Assembly (NCBI RefSeq): GCF_019320115.1
Contig: NC_089581.1
Span: 65,143,310-65,207,309 of the forward strand
Direction of reading: 5' to 3'
DNA: 64,000 nucleotides
Source of the DNA: Miscanthus floridulus
Lineage: Eukaryota > Streptophyta > Magnoliopsida > Poales > Poaceae
The translations under genes and the position numbers were made by a program. Below are positions 1 through 12,196 of this stretch, one piece after another (position 1 is the first letter of the stretch; each line of letters opens with the position of its first letter). A model generated the notes under the pieces. The model had not been told where the DNA came from, did not search any database, and worked only from the letters and a program-made list of their open reading frames with translations.

Positions 1-964
1 TATACACTTACTCATGTGGAGTCCAACAAAATTGGATTTTCTATTTTATATTTTTTTTCTGTGATTTACTCTGAATTTTTCAAATATTTAGCCAAAAAAA
101 TAAAAAAAGAAAAAGATAAAATCACATTTGAAAACCACCTATAAGCGGGTCAGAGAGGTAAAATGAACGGTTTTAAAAGTTGAAAGAGGTGATTTACCCG
201 GTTTTCAAGGGAGGAAAAGTAAACTTCGAAGATAGGTAAAATGGACTTTTTCCATAAAGATAACCACAAACTGAAAATTGAACGTGACATACAAATACAA
301 ATGGGCCACAACAACAGATATAATTGAGTCCACGATACAGAAACGGCAACCAACTATCAGTGGATGAAAACAGAAATATCCGTCACTCGGACGATGGATA
401 GAAATTCCGTTTTTTTTCCCTGGTCTGGCGCAGGCAAAAGAAATCCAGCCGGAGCATAAAGAAAAAAAATGAAGGGTACCAGTGAACGGAATCCCCTAAA
501 AATACCAGTGTGAACGGAATCCTTGCCAATATGTTGGGAGCCAAGCAAGCCCACATCAACATCAGAGTCCAGTGCTATGGTGCCCACAAAAGAAAATGCC
601 AACCATACAGCGGTTGGCTTGAGGCCTGATAGACATTCCCAAAATACCCTTCCGTTGCTTTAACAGGCATCCATCGAGTCCACAGCAATATCCAATGGAG
701 GAAGCCACAACATTGTTTTTGCCTTTCCTTGAAACCAAAGCACATATCAACTGCAAATCCTGACGAGTGGAAGTGTGGGGGCATGAAAGAAGTACGAGAA
801 ATTCAATCAACCAAATGAAGGAAACAACTTTGGATAACATACAAGGTACACTTATTTACATGACATCCAGAGTTCTTTTTTTTTAGTTTTTCAGTTTTTG
901 TTTAGTTGCAATTTCTGCAATGAGCATTGTATTGACGAGCTGACTGCACTGTTTCCAACTCAAA
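1..964. other. 3' flank of the UBC gene, no confident gene
   Basis: AT-rich flank downstream of the minus-strand UBC gene. On the minus strand an AATAAG-like polyadenylation signal lies near 850-860, about 100 bases past the UBC stop, so the 3' UTR probably ends around 800-860. The rest holds only short open frames on the minus strand (about 357-840) without a convincing family match. Confidence 0.5.
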
Positions 965-3900
965 CTAAGGATCAGGATTGCCAAGTATAGCTTCATCCCC
1001 AGAGTCATGTTCCTCCTCACTAAGCTCTTCGTCGCTGGATTTGTCTTCCGGAGTGATGCCAGCGTCCTCTGGTTTGGCATACTTTTCACAATATTCTGCA
1101 GAAACATGGGAGAGAAAGTTGACACCTTAGTGTCAATATGGCACAAACCTATTTGGCCAATGATGAACAAAGTAGTGCTCGAAGATATGCAATACTAAAA
1201 TGCAATAGAAAGAAATTTTGCTTTATTGCCTCATTGGTGTTCTGAAACTGGGTGCATGGTGCCATCAAACAAAAGAAACCCTGTGTTGATGGCACCAAAC
1301 CACCCTATCACTAGAAGTCTATGTCAACATACAGATAAAGGTATAACGCCAGGAATATAAAAATCAATCACCTACTAATAACCCAATCGGTGTCAGAAGA
1401 TACATAGTGCAAGTTAACTAATTCAAGCAAGTGAACAATTACAAATTCAGTACTTATCTTAGCAGGTGAACTTTATATTGAACAGCAGTTATTATAGTGC
1501 TATGCAACTGGCAGCAATTAAATAAATCATGGGTGGTAGCCTTTTCATCAAAAACGTGTCAAGGCACGGTCGCGAAAAAAAAAAGTGGTAGCCTTTTCAT
1601 TAGTTAGGAAGTATAACCTTTGTTTCAGTTTCAAAATGTATCTATAGCATCCAAACAAGCAAACAGAGACTTCATCAACTGGATTAGGCAGAAAATGGGA
1701 GTACATGATACTAGACTGGTTAGGGAAGTTATCAGAGTTTGCATCCACATATTCATCTCCCCTAGCCACTCTTTAAAAGATAAATGGAAGCTAAATCTCT
1801 ACTGGTGCATATGAACCTAGATATACCAGTATTTGGGATGTCAAATAAGAAACACACGCATCCCATGTCTTGATTTCCACCCATCTTGTGGAGATCCCAC
1901 CACCCCACAAATTGTTTGATTTTTTATCTTCACAATCATTATCATGGCATGCCAGGGTTAAAGCAGAACCACTCAATTCCTGCTATCTGTAAAGGTGGTT
2001 TTTTATCTTCAGAGATCTATAATGCCAGGCCAGTTCAAACCAGAGCCAGGTTAAAGCAGATTCTCTAATTCCAGGCGCATGTATTGATGTATAAGTACAT
2101 ACAAGTTTTAGGAGGTTTCATCTGCAACAACGGGCCTAGCATTTTGTGATGCCTCTTACTCACTTTGGTCAAACCACTTCAATGCGAGAACAAAGAATTG
2201 AGAGGAAAGATGGAAATCGGGCACAACAAGACTTGAGAGCAAAGCAATTTGACTAGGATTTGGTAGAAATGTAGAACTGGTAGAAGAGAAATAATAGGAT
2301 TATATAAGTTGGAGATTTGCATTATATTAAGGGACATAATTTTAGTAGAACATTTGAAGTTGCAAGCACAGATTTTTCAGATAGTGCAATGCTTGCCCTC
2401 TTATGTTTGAGTCAAGTAACTGACTAACTGTTATTGTTTGTGCTCTTATGTTTTCTCAAACTTAGTAATTGGTAGTATCTTGTTTTAATAGTATAACTAA
2501 GCAATGTTAGATTTTGGAGAGCTTGGTAGATAATTAGGTCAGGTGCAAGTGCAACTACGATTCATTGATCGTGTTGTAGTGTAACTTGAACATGATAGGT
2601 CGAAGAGAACTAATGTAAGAAAGCTAAGTTATGGGGAAAAAAAGATCAGAACTTTTCTCATTGGTTTGGTGCACAAAGAGCCTGGTTGAAAGAGAACATT
2701 CTAGTGTGGGTTACACTCAATAAGTAGGCAAAAGATGTGGTGGAAACCACCTACTAGGTGGAAACATGGAAACCGAAACCAATTCAAAAAACGTATTTCG
2801 GTCGTTCAAAAGATTTTGAAACTTGGCACACCACAGTGCATACAAATATGTACTCACATGCAATAAGTATTTCATGGTTGCAATGCATATGACAGAAAAG
2901 AATGAATCTGCAGTAGAACATTATGGCCAGGCAGACTGGAGGTGATGTTTGAATAAAACAATATCTTACAACTATAGACTATCTACTGAAAACAATCAGA
3001 AGATTTTAATGGACCACGGTACCTTTCACTTTCTGTTCATAAGCAGAGCGATCACGCATCATCAGTGCTGCAGCCTCCCCATTTAATGGATCAGAAGGAT
3101 TCGGATACAGTAAAAGCTGTGGAAGGAATACTTCAAAAACATTTACTAGATCTGCAAAAAATAGGAATGTGGAAAAAGATCGAGCTCAGATTATAGATTC
3201 CATACGAGAAGTAAATGCTCATAGCAACAATGGAAGGGAAGCCACTATCTCTCACCAAACATTGGGCTCCATGTCTGGTTGATGACATCCAAACAGACAG
3301 AGCCAGACCTGCATTTTGCGGCCGAACAGAGCAGGTAAAGAAATGTTAGTTCCATGAGCTTGAATTAAAATTAAAATAACAAAAGTAGTTCAAGACCATA
3401 ATGCTCACATCTCATCGACATTTGGGTGATAAATCTTGTTGATGAAGCCGATGGAGGGGGATTTGTAAGGATATGCATCAGGCAGTTCTACCCTAACCTT
3501 CCAGACACCGCCTTGGTAGATACCTACCAAATTGAGTACGAATTCATTAGGCAAAATCCCGTGATAGACTCTGAAAGGAAAGATGCTTCAGGTCAACTGA
3601 GCAACCAATCGAGGATGAAGCTAAACAGACAAGAATATCTGAACACGATCAACAGGTGAGATTGGCAGTTTAGTTTTCCTGAAACTCAACTTCCCCCACT
3701 ACATCTAGATCAGAAACAGGAGCGTGGATCATCAGCCCGGAAGGCAGAGAGAGAAAGGAGAAACCGGGATTCGGCGCGAGGGTTATTACTTTCGGTCGGC
3801 CCCTTAAATTCGACGAAGAATTCCTGCATCCCGTCGTTCACCATCTCCACCTTGTAGTCGCTCATCATCCTGCGACGCCAAGAAACCAAGAAAGCCGGCA

Positions 3901-4023
3901 AGAACGGCCAGATAAAAAAAACAAGCAGAACATGTCAGGGAAAATTGGAACACACACCGAGGGGGTCCAGGATCCTCACAACTTCATGAGGTCCATCTCG
4001 CGGCGCTTGCTCGGGGACGACAT
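965..4023 (-). CDS. UBC5-like: Ubiquitin-conjugating enzyme E2, UBE2H/Ubc8 type (plant UBC4/5/6 group)
   Basis: E2 enzyme that accepts ubiquitin from E1 on a cysteine and passes it to substrates with an E3. Six exons read on the minus strand: 4023-3980, 3869-3790, 3523-3409, 3308-3256, 3151-3023 and 1095-965, all with GT/AG introns and continuous phase, giving 552 nt and 183 aa. This is the normal length for plant UBC4/5/6. The UBC fold fills residues 1-150. The HPN motif is at 74-76, and the catalytic Cys is residue 85 in [13 protein letters not shown]. The last 35 residues are an acidic Ser/Glu/Asp tail typical of UBE2H-like E2s. The ATG at 4023 opens with [15 protein letters not shown], as in the family. 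Intron 5 is long (about 1.9 kb) and holds only small local duplications. Every exon is intact, so this is the best candidate for a functional gene here. Human UBE2H and yeast Ubc8 work with the GID/CTLH E3; the same partner here is inference. Confidence 0.95.
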
Positions 4024-4310
4024 CTTGGAAAGCGGGGAAACAAGAACAGCAGCAGCAGCAGAAGGGCGGAACCTCCTCTCCTCTCCGCTCCGCTCCGCTC
4101 CGCTCCTCGCCTTTGGGGAGTTGGGATAAGAGGAAGAAAGGGATTGCGCAGCCTGTAGCCTTTGACGGTGCGTCCGCGTCGTCGTACTTCCTCCCCCTGC
4201 ACCCTTTTTGCTCGGGGAGGAGGGCTTGTGCTGCGTGAGGAGGAGGCAAACTGGAGTTAGCGGCGGGTGGTGGTTTGTTAATGGAGACGCGGCGAGATCC
4301 GGCGCCGGTT
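4024..4310 (-). promoter_or_regulatory. UBC 5' UTR and core promoter region
   Basis: Sequence just upstream of the UBC start codon. Reading toward the gene it holds a GGAGC pentamer run (about 4085-4110) and a CTG/GCT trinucleotide run (about 4045-4062), the usual microsatellites of grass 5' UTRs. No clear TATA box was identified, which fits a housekeeping GC-rich promoter. The exact transcription start cannot be seen. Confidence 0.5.
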
Positions 4311-4725
4311 AATTTGCGTCTGGTTTCCTCTCGTTGTTACTGTGAAGGGTAGGACTGGGCCGGCCAAAACCGCCGCCTGCTTTGCTTTGGCGGCAGTGGT
4401 GGTGTGCGAGAGACGTGTGCTCGCAGCTTTTCACGGCTGCCGACGCGGGCGCGTGGCCGCCCACCATGGGAGGACGCCTTTCACGGGGACCTCTTGGCAG
4501 TACACATAGGGTCCCTCGACCGAGGAAATCATGCTTATTAGTATATTTGGCCAGTATTTTTAGTTCAGCCCAAGCACGGCCCGACACGGAGGCTAGCGGG
4601 CTCGGGCAGGCTCGGCTTGGAGGAGCAGGCCGTGCCTGGCCCTTACTCCAGGCACGTGGGCCGGCACGGCACGGCCTGCTAAGAGCAGCCGGCCCGCTAG
4701 CGGCGTGGCCTGCTGCTCCCCGTGC

Positions 4726-5070
4726 CCCTTCCTCGCTCGCCCGTGCAGTCCCCCCCCCCGCGGTCTCTCCCTCCCCCCACTCTCTCTCTCCCTCCCTCTC
4801 CATCCAACCACGCCGGCGACCCTCCTCGCTCCCACCATGGCGGCGCCCCTCCTTCCTCCCGTGTAGTCCCCTCCCCATCCCCCTCTCCGCTCGCCCGTGC
4901 AGTCCCCTCCCCCTCCCTCTCGCCCGTGCAGTCCCCTCCCACGCGGTCTCTCCCTCCACCCCTCTCTCCCTCCCTTGGTGGCCCTCCCTCTCCCTCCAAC
5001 CATGCCGGCGACCCTCCTCGCTCCCACCATGGCGGCGCCCCTCCTTCCTCTCCCTCCAACCACGGACAGC
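4726..5070. repeat. C-rich imperfect tandem repeats
   Basis: Units built from GCCCGTGCAGTCCCCTCCC and from CTCCCACCATGGCGGCGCCC recur two to four times with CT-rich spacers. Long open frames across this stretch are explained by the base bias, not by coding. Confidence 0.6.
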
Positions 5071-5109
5071 GAGCGCGGCCCGTCTCGCTCAGCGGCACGT
5101 GTGGGGACG

Positions 5110-5355
5110 CGGATCCGCCCCCACCTCCTCCCCGGCGGCGGATCTGGCCCTGATCCTGTCCCCGACGGCGAATCCGGCCCCCACCTCGTCCCCCTGCGGC
5201 AGATCTGGCCCCCACCTCGTCCCCAGCGGCGGATCCGACCCCCACCTCATCCCCCAGCGACAGATCCGGCCCCTACCTCATCCCCAGCGGTGGATCCAGT
5301 CCCCACCTCGTCCTCGGAGGTGGATCCGGCCCCTTGCTCGTCCCCGATGGTGGAT
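5110..5355. repeat. About 30-bp tandem repeat, eight degenerate copies
   Basis: Unit of roughly 30 bases centred on GGATCCGGCCCCCACCTCGT followed by CCCCAGCGGC. Each unit starts with a BamHI-like GGATC(C/T) core. Eight units can be aligned by eye with several substitutions each. The period is a multiple of three, so one forward frame reads as a repeated Asp-Pro-Ala-Pro-Thr-Ser-Ser-Pro pattern without implying a gene. Confidence 0.7.
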
Positions 5356-6064
5356 CCGACATCCTCCTCCCCTGGCGCAGGTGGATCTGGCAGCGGCGCT
5401 TTCTCCTTCCTCTGGTGGCGCCCTCTCTCCTTGGGCACGCCGCACCGCACGCGACTGCTACCCCTACCTGCTCTTCCACACCTCTCTCGCTCCCAGTGGG
5501 CCTTGGGCTGGCACGGTCCGTTAGCCATGGCATGCTTCTCGGGCCAGCCCGGCATGGAAATCGCCCCATAGGGCCGTGCCTAGGCCGAAGGCCAACCTCG
5601 TGGCCCTAGTGAGGCACGACCCGAGGGGGGGCGGTGTGCCGTGCCTGGCCCAACCCCTATCGGGCCGTGCTTTTCACTGGGCCCATGCCATACCGGGTCG
5701 AGCGGCCGGGCCGTTGGCCATCTATGCTTATTAGTATTTGGAACTGCAGACATTTTTGTTTTATATTATTATATATATACTAATGCGTATGGAGGAAGAA
5801 AAATATTCATCTTCCAAGTAGGATGCAAAATTGTAATAGGCTATTAGTGTCCGCACTGTCCAAACGTCCACACTTGCACTCCATTTTACGCACCTCATGC
5901 AGAGGCCCGTGCCACCTCAAACGTCACCAGCATCGAGAAGAAGTGGAGGGGCCAGCGCCCGCATGCGCCTCTGGTTCAGATGCCTAGCCGACGTCAGGAG
6001 AAGGAGGAGACACCGAGACGAGGCAACAGAAGGCGATGAGGGAGATGCAACACCCGATCTACTT

Positions 6065-6430
6065 TTGAAACAGTCAGATGCAACATTTGCAACATACATC
6101 TAAATACATATTAAACACTTGAAACATGCATCTGAAACCTTTACAAAAAATACTTGAAAAAACACTTGTAAAACATATGCAACATCTAAATAAAATACTT
6201 GCAATATATGTGTGAATACATATGCAACATCTAAATAAACACACTTGCAACATACGTCTAAAAAAATAGATGAAATATTGGGAACAAAATCTTGCAACAT
6301 ACATGTACAACCATTGCAACATATGCAACATCCTGATTTACTTTTGCAACATCCATATGAAACACTTACAACGTACCTATGAAAACATCTAAAATACTTG
6401 AAACATAGATTTGCAACATACTCTTTCAGC
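6065..6430. repeat. Degenerate TTGCAACAT / TTGAAACAT interspersed repeats
   Basis: More than fifteen copies of short variants of CACTTGCAACATA, ACTTGAAACATGCATCT and ATGCAACATCTAAA lie in loose tandem in one orientation. Such subterminal arrays are common in grass DNA transposons and support the transposon call for 5850-6637. Confidence 0.65.
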
Positions 6431-6637
6431 GCAACATCTCCATGCTGCTTGCAAATGAAGGCTCGTCGACGCATGGAGTTCACTGGTGTAGAGCTCGCCA
6501 CTCCGGTGGAGAAGGCCACAACAAATCTAGAGGAGAAGGACCGCGGCAAGCGGGAGGTGTAGTGGTGAGGAAGGAAGACCGGCTGCCACGCTTGGGCGTG
6601 GTAGAGATGTCGGCCGGCAGAGCGGAGGCACGATGGA

Positions 6638-9600
6638 TGTGGTAGAACCGTCCGAAAATAGCACACTTACGGAGGCACTCGTCTTCCACCAGACACTAAG
6701 CACCCCGAAAGCAAGCTACAACGGCGGTATCCGTCGAGCACACCACCAGGGAGAACTCGAAAGATCTACATTTTTCCCTAAGGATCCAATAATGAGAACA
6801 AGTTACAATATAGGTCCATTTCATACATCAGAGTTTCTTAAAAATTATATTATTACATTACCAAATATCAGAGTGTGGAATGATAAAAGTGGAATTTAAA
6901 ATAAACCTCTATTGATAAGAACGATGATCTGTCTGAGCCCATCAGAAGAATCCTCCACACAAAGGTACTTCTCATGCATCACCTACAACAGGGGTAAATA
7001 AACCCTGAGTACACAATGTACTCGCAAGACTTATCCTGACTAGTGAGGAATAATTTTCCGACTCCAAGGAATATGATAAGCTTTCATGGTTTGCTGGTTT
7101 TCTTTTAGCAAAAAGCAATACTAATAGTGAGTCCTTATTTCTATTATGATTATTCAGCCTGGATTAAGTTATTATCTATCTAGTCTATATAAGCACCTAT
7201 TCTACTTTCAAGCAAGAGTTGAGCAATCAGTTCCATTTCTTCTTCTTTCAACTTTCAGTTCTTACTACGATGCTAGAGGTAAGACAAGTCGTACCGACTC
7301 GGCGGCGATTCGCGAACCAATGTGTCCAGCTGGGTGCCCCGAAAACATACACCCCGCTTATACCCTAGGCATAAGCAGGACTAACCCATCACCCTCCTGT
7401 CCTGGGTGTCCAAGTCCCCATCCAAACTTGGACTCCAAGCTCCCACTCCTAAGTCCAGGACTCAGTACGGTGCAAGGACCTCCACCATCTCCCCCTCCAA
7501 TCAGTCGGTCCGGAAAGAGCCGAATCCACGACAAGAGAGCAACAAGTCTTCCCTACGCCATACCCAAGTATGCGCTCGGGATAATAGATCTGTGACTTGC
7601 CTCGCGTCCATTGCAACGACCAGTCCTTAATTGACATAGACAAGAAAAAAGTGTAACCGAGCTATGCTCTATTGGCCGCAGGACACAACCCTTTACACCC
7701 ACTAGAACCCAACCATATCCCTGCCCGGTCACCATTTTCCTTTCCACCATTTTATCATGAGTGATCATATTTATCACCTATTTGTGAGTAACGATAAGTT
7801 ACCCACGCTACCAACATCTTGAGCATAGCAGCTACTCGACCTATACTAGTAGGACTCATGGGTAGATATATTTATGCACGTAGTTTCCATAAAATGCCTG
7901 TAACTTAAATGCACATCACACACATATATATATAGTGATAAAAAATAGGGGTTATGCACCGAGACTTGCCTTGGGTAGGCGGGGTGTCAGCAAAGTCAGC
8001 AACTGATGGCCCAGGGACTCCCTCCTGCACGAGAACCTCCTCCTCGTACTTCTCAATCAGCTCCTCATACTCCTGCTCATCCATAGTCACGAACTCTACC
8101 AACTCGTTATCTACATTCATAAAATGATGATGCAACGCTTAGTAATACGGCAACAACAACTCTTAAAATAAGAATACATCTACCAAGCTACTAAGCTAAC
8201 TCTAATGACTAATACACAAAGTTACCTATTATTCCCACTAAATAGGTATGAAACATTTCATGTATTATCTTAGCAACTAAAGGCATCCTTATTGTTAATA
8301 TCAATTTACTATGTATATGATAAAACAAAGTGCACTAGCTACCATATTTATCAACCTATTCTAAGGCTACAAAAATTACAATGAGCACATAATAATACAA
8401 TGAACCTACTGTAAAATATTTTTAGGGCTGGCACTCCTACCAATGCATCACAAAAATTCATTCTCTAAATAACCATAATAATAATAATATGTATTTCAAA
8501 ATAATAAAGTAACCCTAAAGGTATCACTGAACTATACGAACTAATTACACTAACAGATAGATCATGAATTTAGGAATCTAACAAAAATTATTTCACAATA
8601 AATAAATAAATTCAAATGAGCTCTAGAGGTGAAGAACTAAAATTGTTGGAGGAGGCTTATCATGCTATTGGACTTGTTGACTTGCACATGGCTGTGGGTC
8701 TTTGGTCCATGACGTGATGAGGGGGGGGGTGTGCTGGTTCATTTATGCAATTCAAGGAACTAATGGAGGAGATATAAATCTTGTCAAGTGGTATGCTAAT
8801 AATTAGTGAATGACAATAATTTATCATTTGACTTTGTGGCTATGGAGCTCTCACGTGGAGAGAAATGACGTGCTAGGAAGGGCAACTTGGACTTCACGAT
8901 GCTGTTAGACGTGATGACCGGGTGGATCCTAGTGAATGCTATTTGGGTACATTAGTGTGGGTCTAGAAATAATGGATGAGACCGTGGGTCAAGGAAATAA
9001 TGGAGAAGGAGAATGAAGGAATTCTTGCAGGCTAGCAACCTCGGTCGATTACAGCTCGGGGAGAAATCGATAGACGTAGCTTTCTCGGGCAAGAACAGAG
9101 GAACTTGATTTGAGACGGAAGAAGCAAGTGAGCAGCGGAGCGGGATGGCTCGACGGCTCAACGTGTCCTTTTAAAGACAGGAGACGTGGAAATGGAGAAA
9201 CAAACGGTTCAGTATCCAGTCTAGGGGTCCCACTCGCGTGCTCGTGACTCAGACGAGACCACGACGAGTATGCTGGTCATTCTACAGGCCTAGCCAACCA
9301 TCTAGCATAGCTCAAGGGTGGCACACTGCTCTGGTGACTGTGACTCTATGAGCTGGCCAACGATTGTGTAAGGCAGTGTGTGCAGAAAGGTTGTTTGGCC
9401 GTGCATTGAACATTTATTTATTTATACAATCACGAATCACAGTAAGTGCGGTTGTGGTTGTCGCCCCAACCAAGCCACTGACAACGGTGATGACCTTGAC
9501 TTGTGGCCTGTGCAAGCTATAGTGTTCTAGTCCTCACTCTGCCAATCCAGGCACACCACCGCACACGGCACGACAGGCTTGTTCCATCAGCTGGTACTTG

Positions 9601-10578
9601 TACTGTGGCTGTGGCTGTCATACTAGCCTTCCATTTGCCTATAATCTAGTCACTCTAGGCCTTAGCTAGCTGTTCAAGTATGCAGCTACGATCCTAACAT
9701 GATGTGTTCTTCTATTTTAGTAGCTAGATTATTTAGACTACCATGAGATGATTAATACTACTCCATTAAGTATAACTTTTTTTATCAGCTATCTTTTACA
9801 CGTCATCTTGTACTACTAATAGTGATGTCATCAAGTACTAGTGCTGTTGATCCATGCTAGTTATGTACATAAAGAAATTAATCAAGATTCCTTTACTAAA
9901 CCTATCTAGTGCATGCGAATTCATACACATGTAGGGTACTGCACCATGCCAGAATGATCATCTCATCTATAGGAAGTTAGTCCTTTTGCATGAGTAAACT
10001 TTGCTGCAAACACCGTGACTCTGCTAGCTAGTAGTAGCCCTAGCTAGTACGTGCGTTCAAGGAAAATGTGAGGAGAACCGTAGAGAATGTATCACAGTTG
10101 CTTCATATGTCTACAGTGATGGCGTGCGGAAAGGGTGTCTGAGCTACATTTGTAGAGCAACGAGCGAACGACGTGCTCGGTGGGCCAAGCTTGTGATTGA
10201 GATTAATGTGTAGCATGTGCGATGCTGCTGCCGATCGGTCATGTGCTGCCAACTTGACTTGCTTGACACGACAAAGTAAAAGCACTGTGTCTTGCCAAAG
10301 AATGTACTGAAGCGTGCTTCGTGGGCTTGCGAGTGCCGAGTGCATGCATGGAAAATTAAGGAGGAGAAGAATAATAAGAGCTGGAGTTGGATTAGGATGA
10401 ATGAAAGTGATTTGGGGCTGCGGGAGAATACTTGGACAAGGAATAAATTAGAGCTCAACTTGAGAATTAGTGCAACAAAATTTTATTTCTCATTTTACCA
10501 CATGCAATAATACATAAACATGATGCTCATGATATGGTTTTAGCAAAAATTGTACAGTGTAACACCGATGGTGTTACA
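6638..10578 (-). repeat. 3' LTR of the chromovirus
   Basis: 3941 bases by my boundaries, matching 15692-19618 throughout. Contains a stretch (about 9380-9640) of higher GC that looks gene-like but was not recognised, and a small acidic open frame at 7905-8120. The terminal bases are TGTGGTAGAACC on the left and GGTGTTACA on the right (plus strand). Confidence 0.92.
7905..8120 (-). CDS. Small acidic ORF inside the LTR
   Basis: From the ATG at 8120 the frame encodes about 70 residues that start MNVDNELVEFVT and are very rich in Glu and Tyr (EQEYEELIEKYEEEVLVQE). The same frame survives in the other LTR at 16960-17160 despite several substitutions. I do not recognise a domain. It may be an unselected open frame or an LTR-derived exon; its real coding status is unknown. 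Confidence 0.25.
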   Translation of the reverse strand: MNVDNELVEFVTMDEQEYEELIEKYEEEVLVQEGVPGPSVADFADTPPTQGKSRCITPIFYHYIYMCVMCI

Positions 10579-10595
10579 AATCTACCCCCCTAAAA
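10579..10595 (-). promoter_or_regulatory. Polypurine tract of the chromovirus
   Basis: In element orientation AGGGGGGTAGATT lies directly before the 3' LTR, in the position where plus-strand DNA synthesis is primed. Confidence 0.7.
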
Positions 10596-10665
10596 CAAAA
10601 TCTCGACCCGAGATTTTATGTACCTGGTGTGAGAAAGAGATAGGAATTACATTTCGACGTAGCAA

Positions 10666-10880
10666 CTAACTATCAGAACTAGAAAGGAGGTGAGGGTAAT
10701 GCTTCAATAGGTAACTCTCTTGTTCCCACGTGGCCTCATCCTCTGAGTGGTTTTGCCATTGCACTTTGTAGAACTTTACCACACTGTTCCTCGTCACTCT
10801 TTCTTTCTCATCTAGGATTTTTACAGGGTGCTCAACATAGTCAAATCTGGTTGGAGGGGAAGCCCTTCAACTTCTACAGC
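10666..10880 (-). pseudogene. Integrase-linked chromodomain
   Basis: C-terminal end of the polyprotein. Recognisable chromodomain residues VKILDEKERVTR, then KFYKVQWQNHSEDEATWE, end with YLLKHYPHLL and a stop at 10666-10668. In chromoviruses this domain binds histone marks and steers integration. It is the feature that places the element in the chromovirus branch. The join to integrase is disturbed by stops around 10860-11020. Confidence 0.85.
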
Positions 10881-11019
10881 TTCATTTGGTACCCGCAAAC
10901 ATCTCTTCAATTGCGACACATGAAACACCTAGTGTACCGCAGATAAAATCTCAGGAAGCTAGAGACGATAAGCAACGGGGCAATATTGCCTCAAAATTTT
11001 GTAAGGACCCACGTATCGG

Positions 11020-12181
11020 GGAGCTAGCTTACCATTGATACAAACCGATGTACTCCTCTCATAGGAGATACCTTGAGGTACACATAATCCCCAACTTTAA
11101 ACTCCAAAGGCCTTCTTCGCTTGTCTACATAGGCTTTATGTCGGCTCTGAGCTGCCTTCAAATGACGCTGGATAAGGACAACTTGCTCTCGAGCCTCCTT
11201 GATGAATTCTGGCCCAAAGTATCCACGGTCTCCCACTTCAACCCAATTAAGTGGTGTCCGACATTTCTTCCCATATAGAGCTTCAAATGGTGCCATGCGA
11301 ATGCTCTCTTGGTAGCTATTATTGTAAGAAAATTCAGCTAACTTCAGGCATCCATCCCACTTCTCAGGAAATGAAATGGCACAAGCTCTCAATATGTCTT
11401 TGAGCACTTGGTTCACCCTTTCGGTTTGGCCATCAGTCTGGGGGTGATAGGCTGAACTGCGGAGGAGACTATTTCCAAGGCACTCCTAGGGTTGCTCCTA
11501 AAAGTGAGAGACAAAAACTGATCCCCTATCAGAGATGATAGTGAGGGGAACTTCATGTAGAGTCATAATCCGGTCCAAGTACAACTCGACATACTGTCTG
11601 GCGGAATATTTAGAATTCACTGGGAGGAAATGAGCCAACTTGGTGAGGCGATCCACAATGATCCAAATAGAGTCACAGCCCTTATATGTGCGGGGTAAAC
11701 AACCCTTGTATGTGCGGGGTAAACCCACCACAAAGTCCATGAAAATATCTTCCCATTTCCAAACAGGAATGGGCAAGGGCTGCAAATATCCTAGAGTACG
11801 CACATGATCTGCCTTAACTCTACCACAAGTGTCGCACTCCGCGACATGCCAGGTGATGTCCTGCTTCATGTTGGACCACCAGTACAAGTGGTGCAGATCA
11901 TGATACATCTTATTGCTGTCAGGATGAATAGACAACTTTGAATGATGGGCTTCATTCAAAATCTTCCTTTTCAGCACCTCATTGGATGGGACCACCAGTC
12001 TATCTTTGTATCTCACTACTCCATGCTCATCAACACTAAAGTGAGGGCCACGCCCCTTGGCCATCAATTTTCTGATGTGGGGAATTTCTTCGGGGTCTTG
12101 CTTTTGCCCTAGAATAATATACTCAAGCAACTCTGAGGTCAAGGCAATGTGAGCCAGCACTTTTGCATGGTTGAGAGACAA
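11020..12181 (-). pseudogene. Integrase domain of the chromovirus polyprotein
   Basis: The zinc-binding HHCC region is visible (H near HSKLSIHPD, C-X2-C in AECDTCGRVKADH). The core follows with D in DFVVGLP and D in TIISDRGSVF. A 24-base tandem duplication at 11677-11700/11701-11724 inserts a second LPRTYKGC, eight extra residues between the two Asp residues. A stop separates the core from the GPY/F-like tail (EFKVGDYVYLKVSPMRG). Not functional as it stands. Confidence 0.85.
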
Positions 12182-12196
12182 GGTTGTTTCCTCAAC

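Larger units (their letters stand above)
4545..5723. mobile_element. GC-rich non-autonomous DNA transposon 5' of UBC
   Basis: A roughly 1.2 kb GC-rich block is bracketed by a perfect 14-base direct repeat, ATGCTTATTAGTAT, at 4531-4544 and 5724-5737. Just inside, both ends carry TTGGCCA in inverted orientation, followed by GGCACGG/GGGCCGTGCC motifs. The interior is proline-rich in several frames at once and strongly C-biased; it shows no protein domain. The repeat is longer than an 8-10 bp target duplication, so part of the match may be chance extension. hAT or Mutator type is possible; I cannot assign the superfamily. Confidence 0.55.

Noticed and set aside
562..840. Minus-strand frames with a GYFGNV motif recalling BAHD acyltransferases
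   Set aside because: The motif is in one frame while other supposed family residues fall in two other frames, and neither HXXXD nor DFGWG is seen. Too weak to annotate.
4309..5571. Long open frames on both strands (up to 380 residues)
   Set aside because: All arise from tandem GC-rich repeats open in several frames at once, with no domain and no sensible gene structure.
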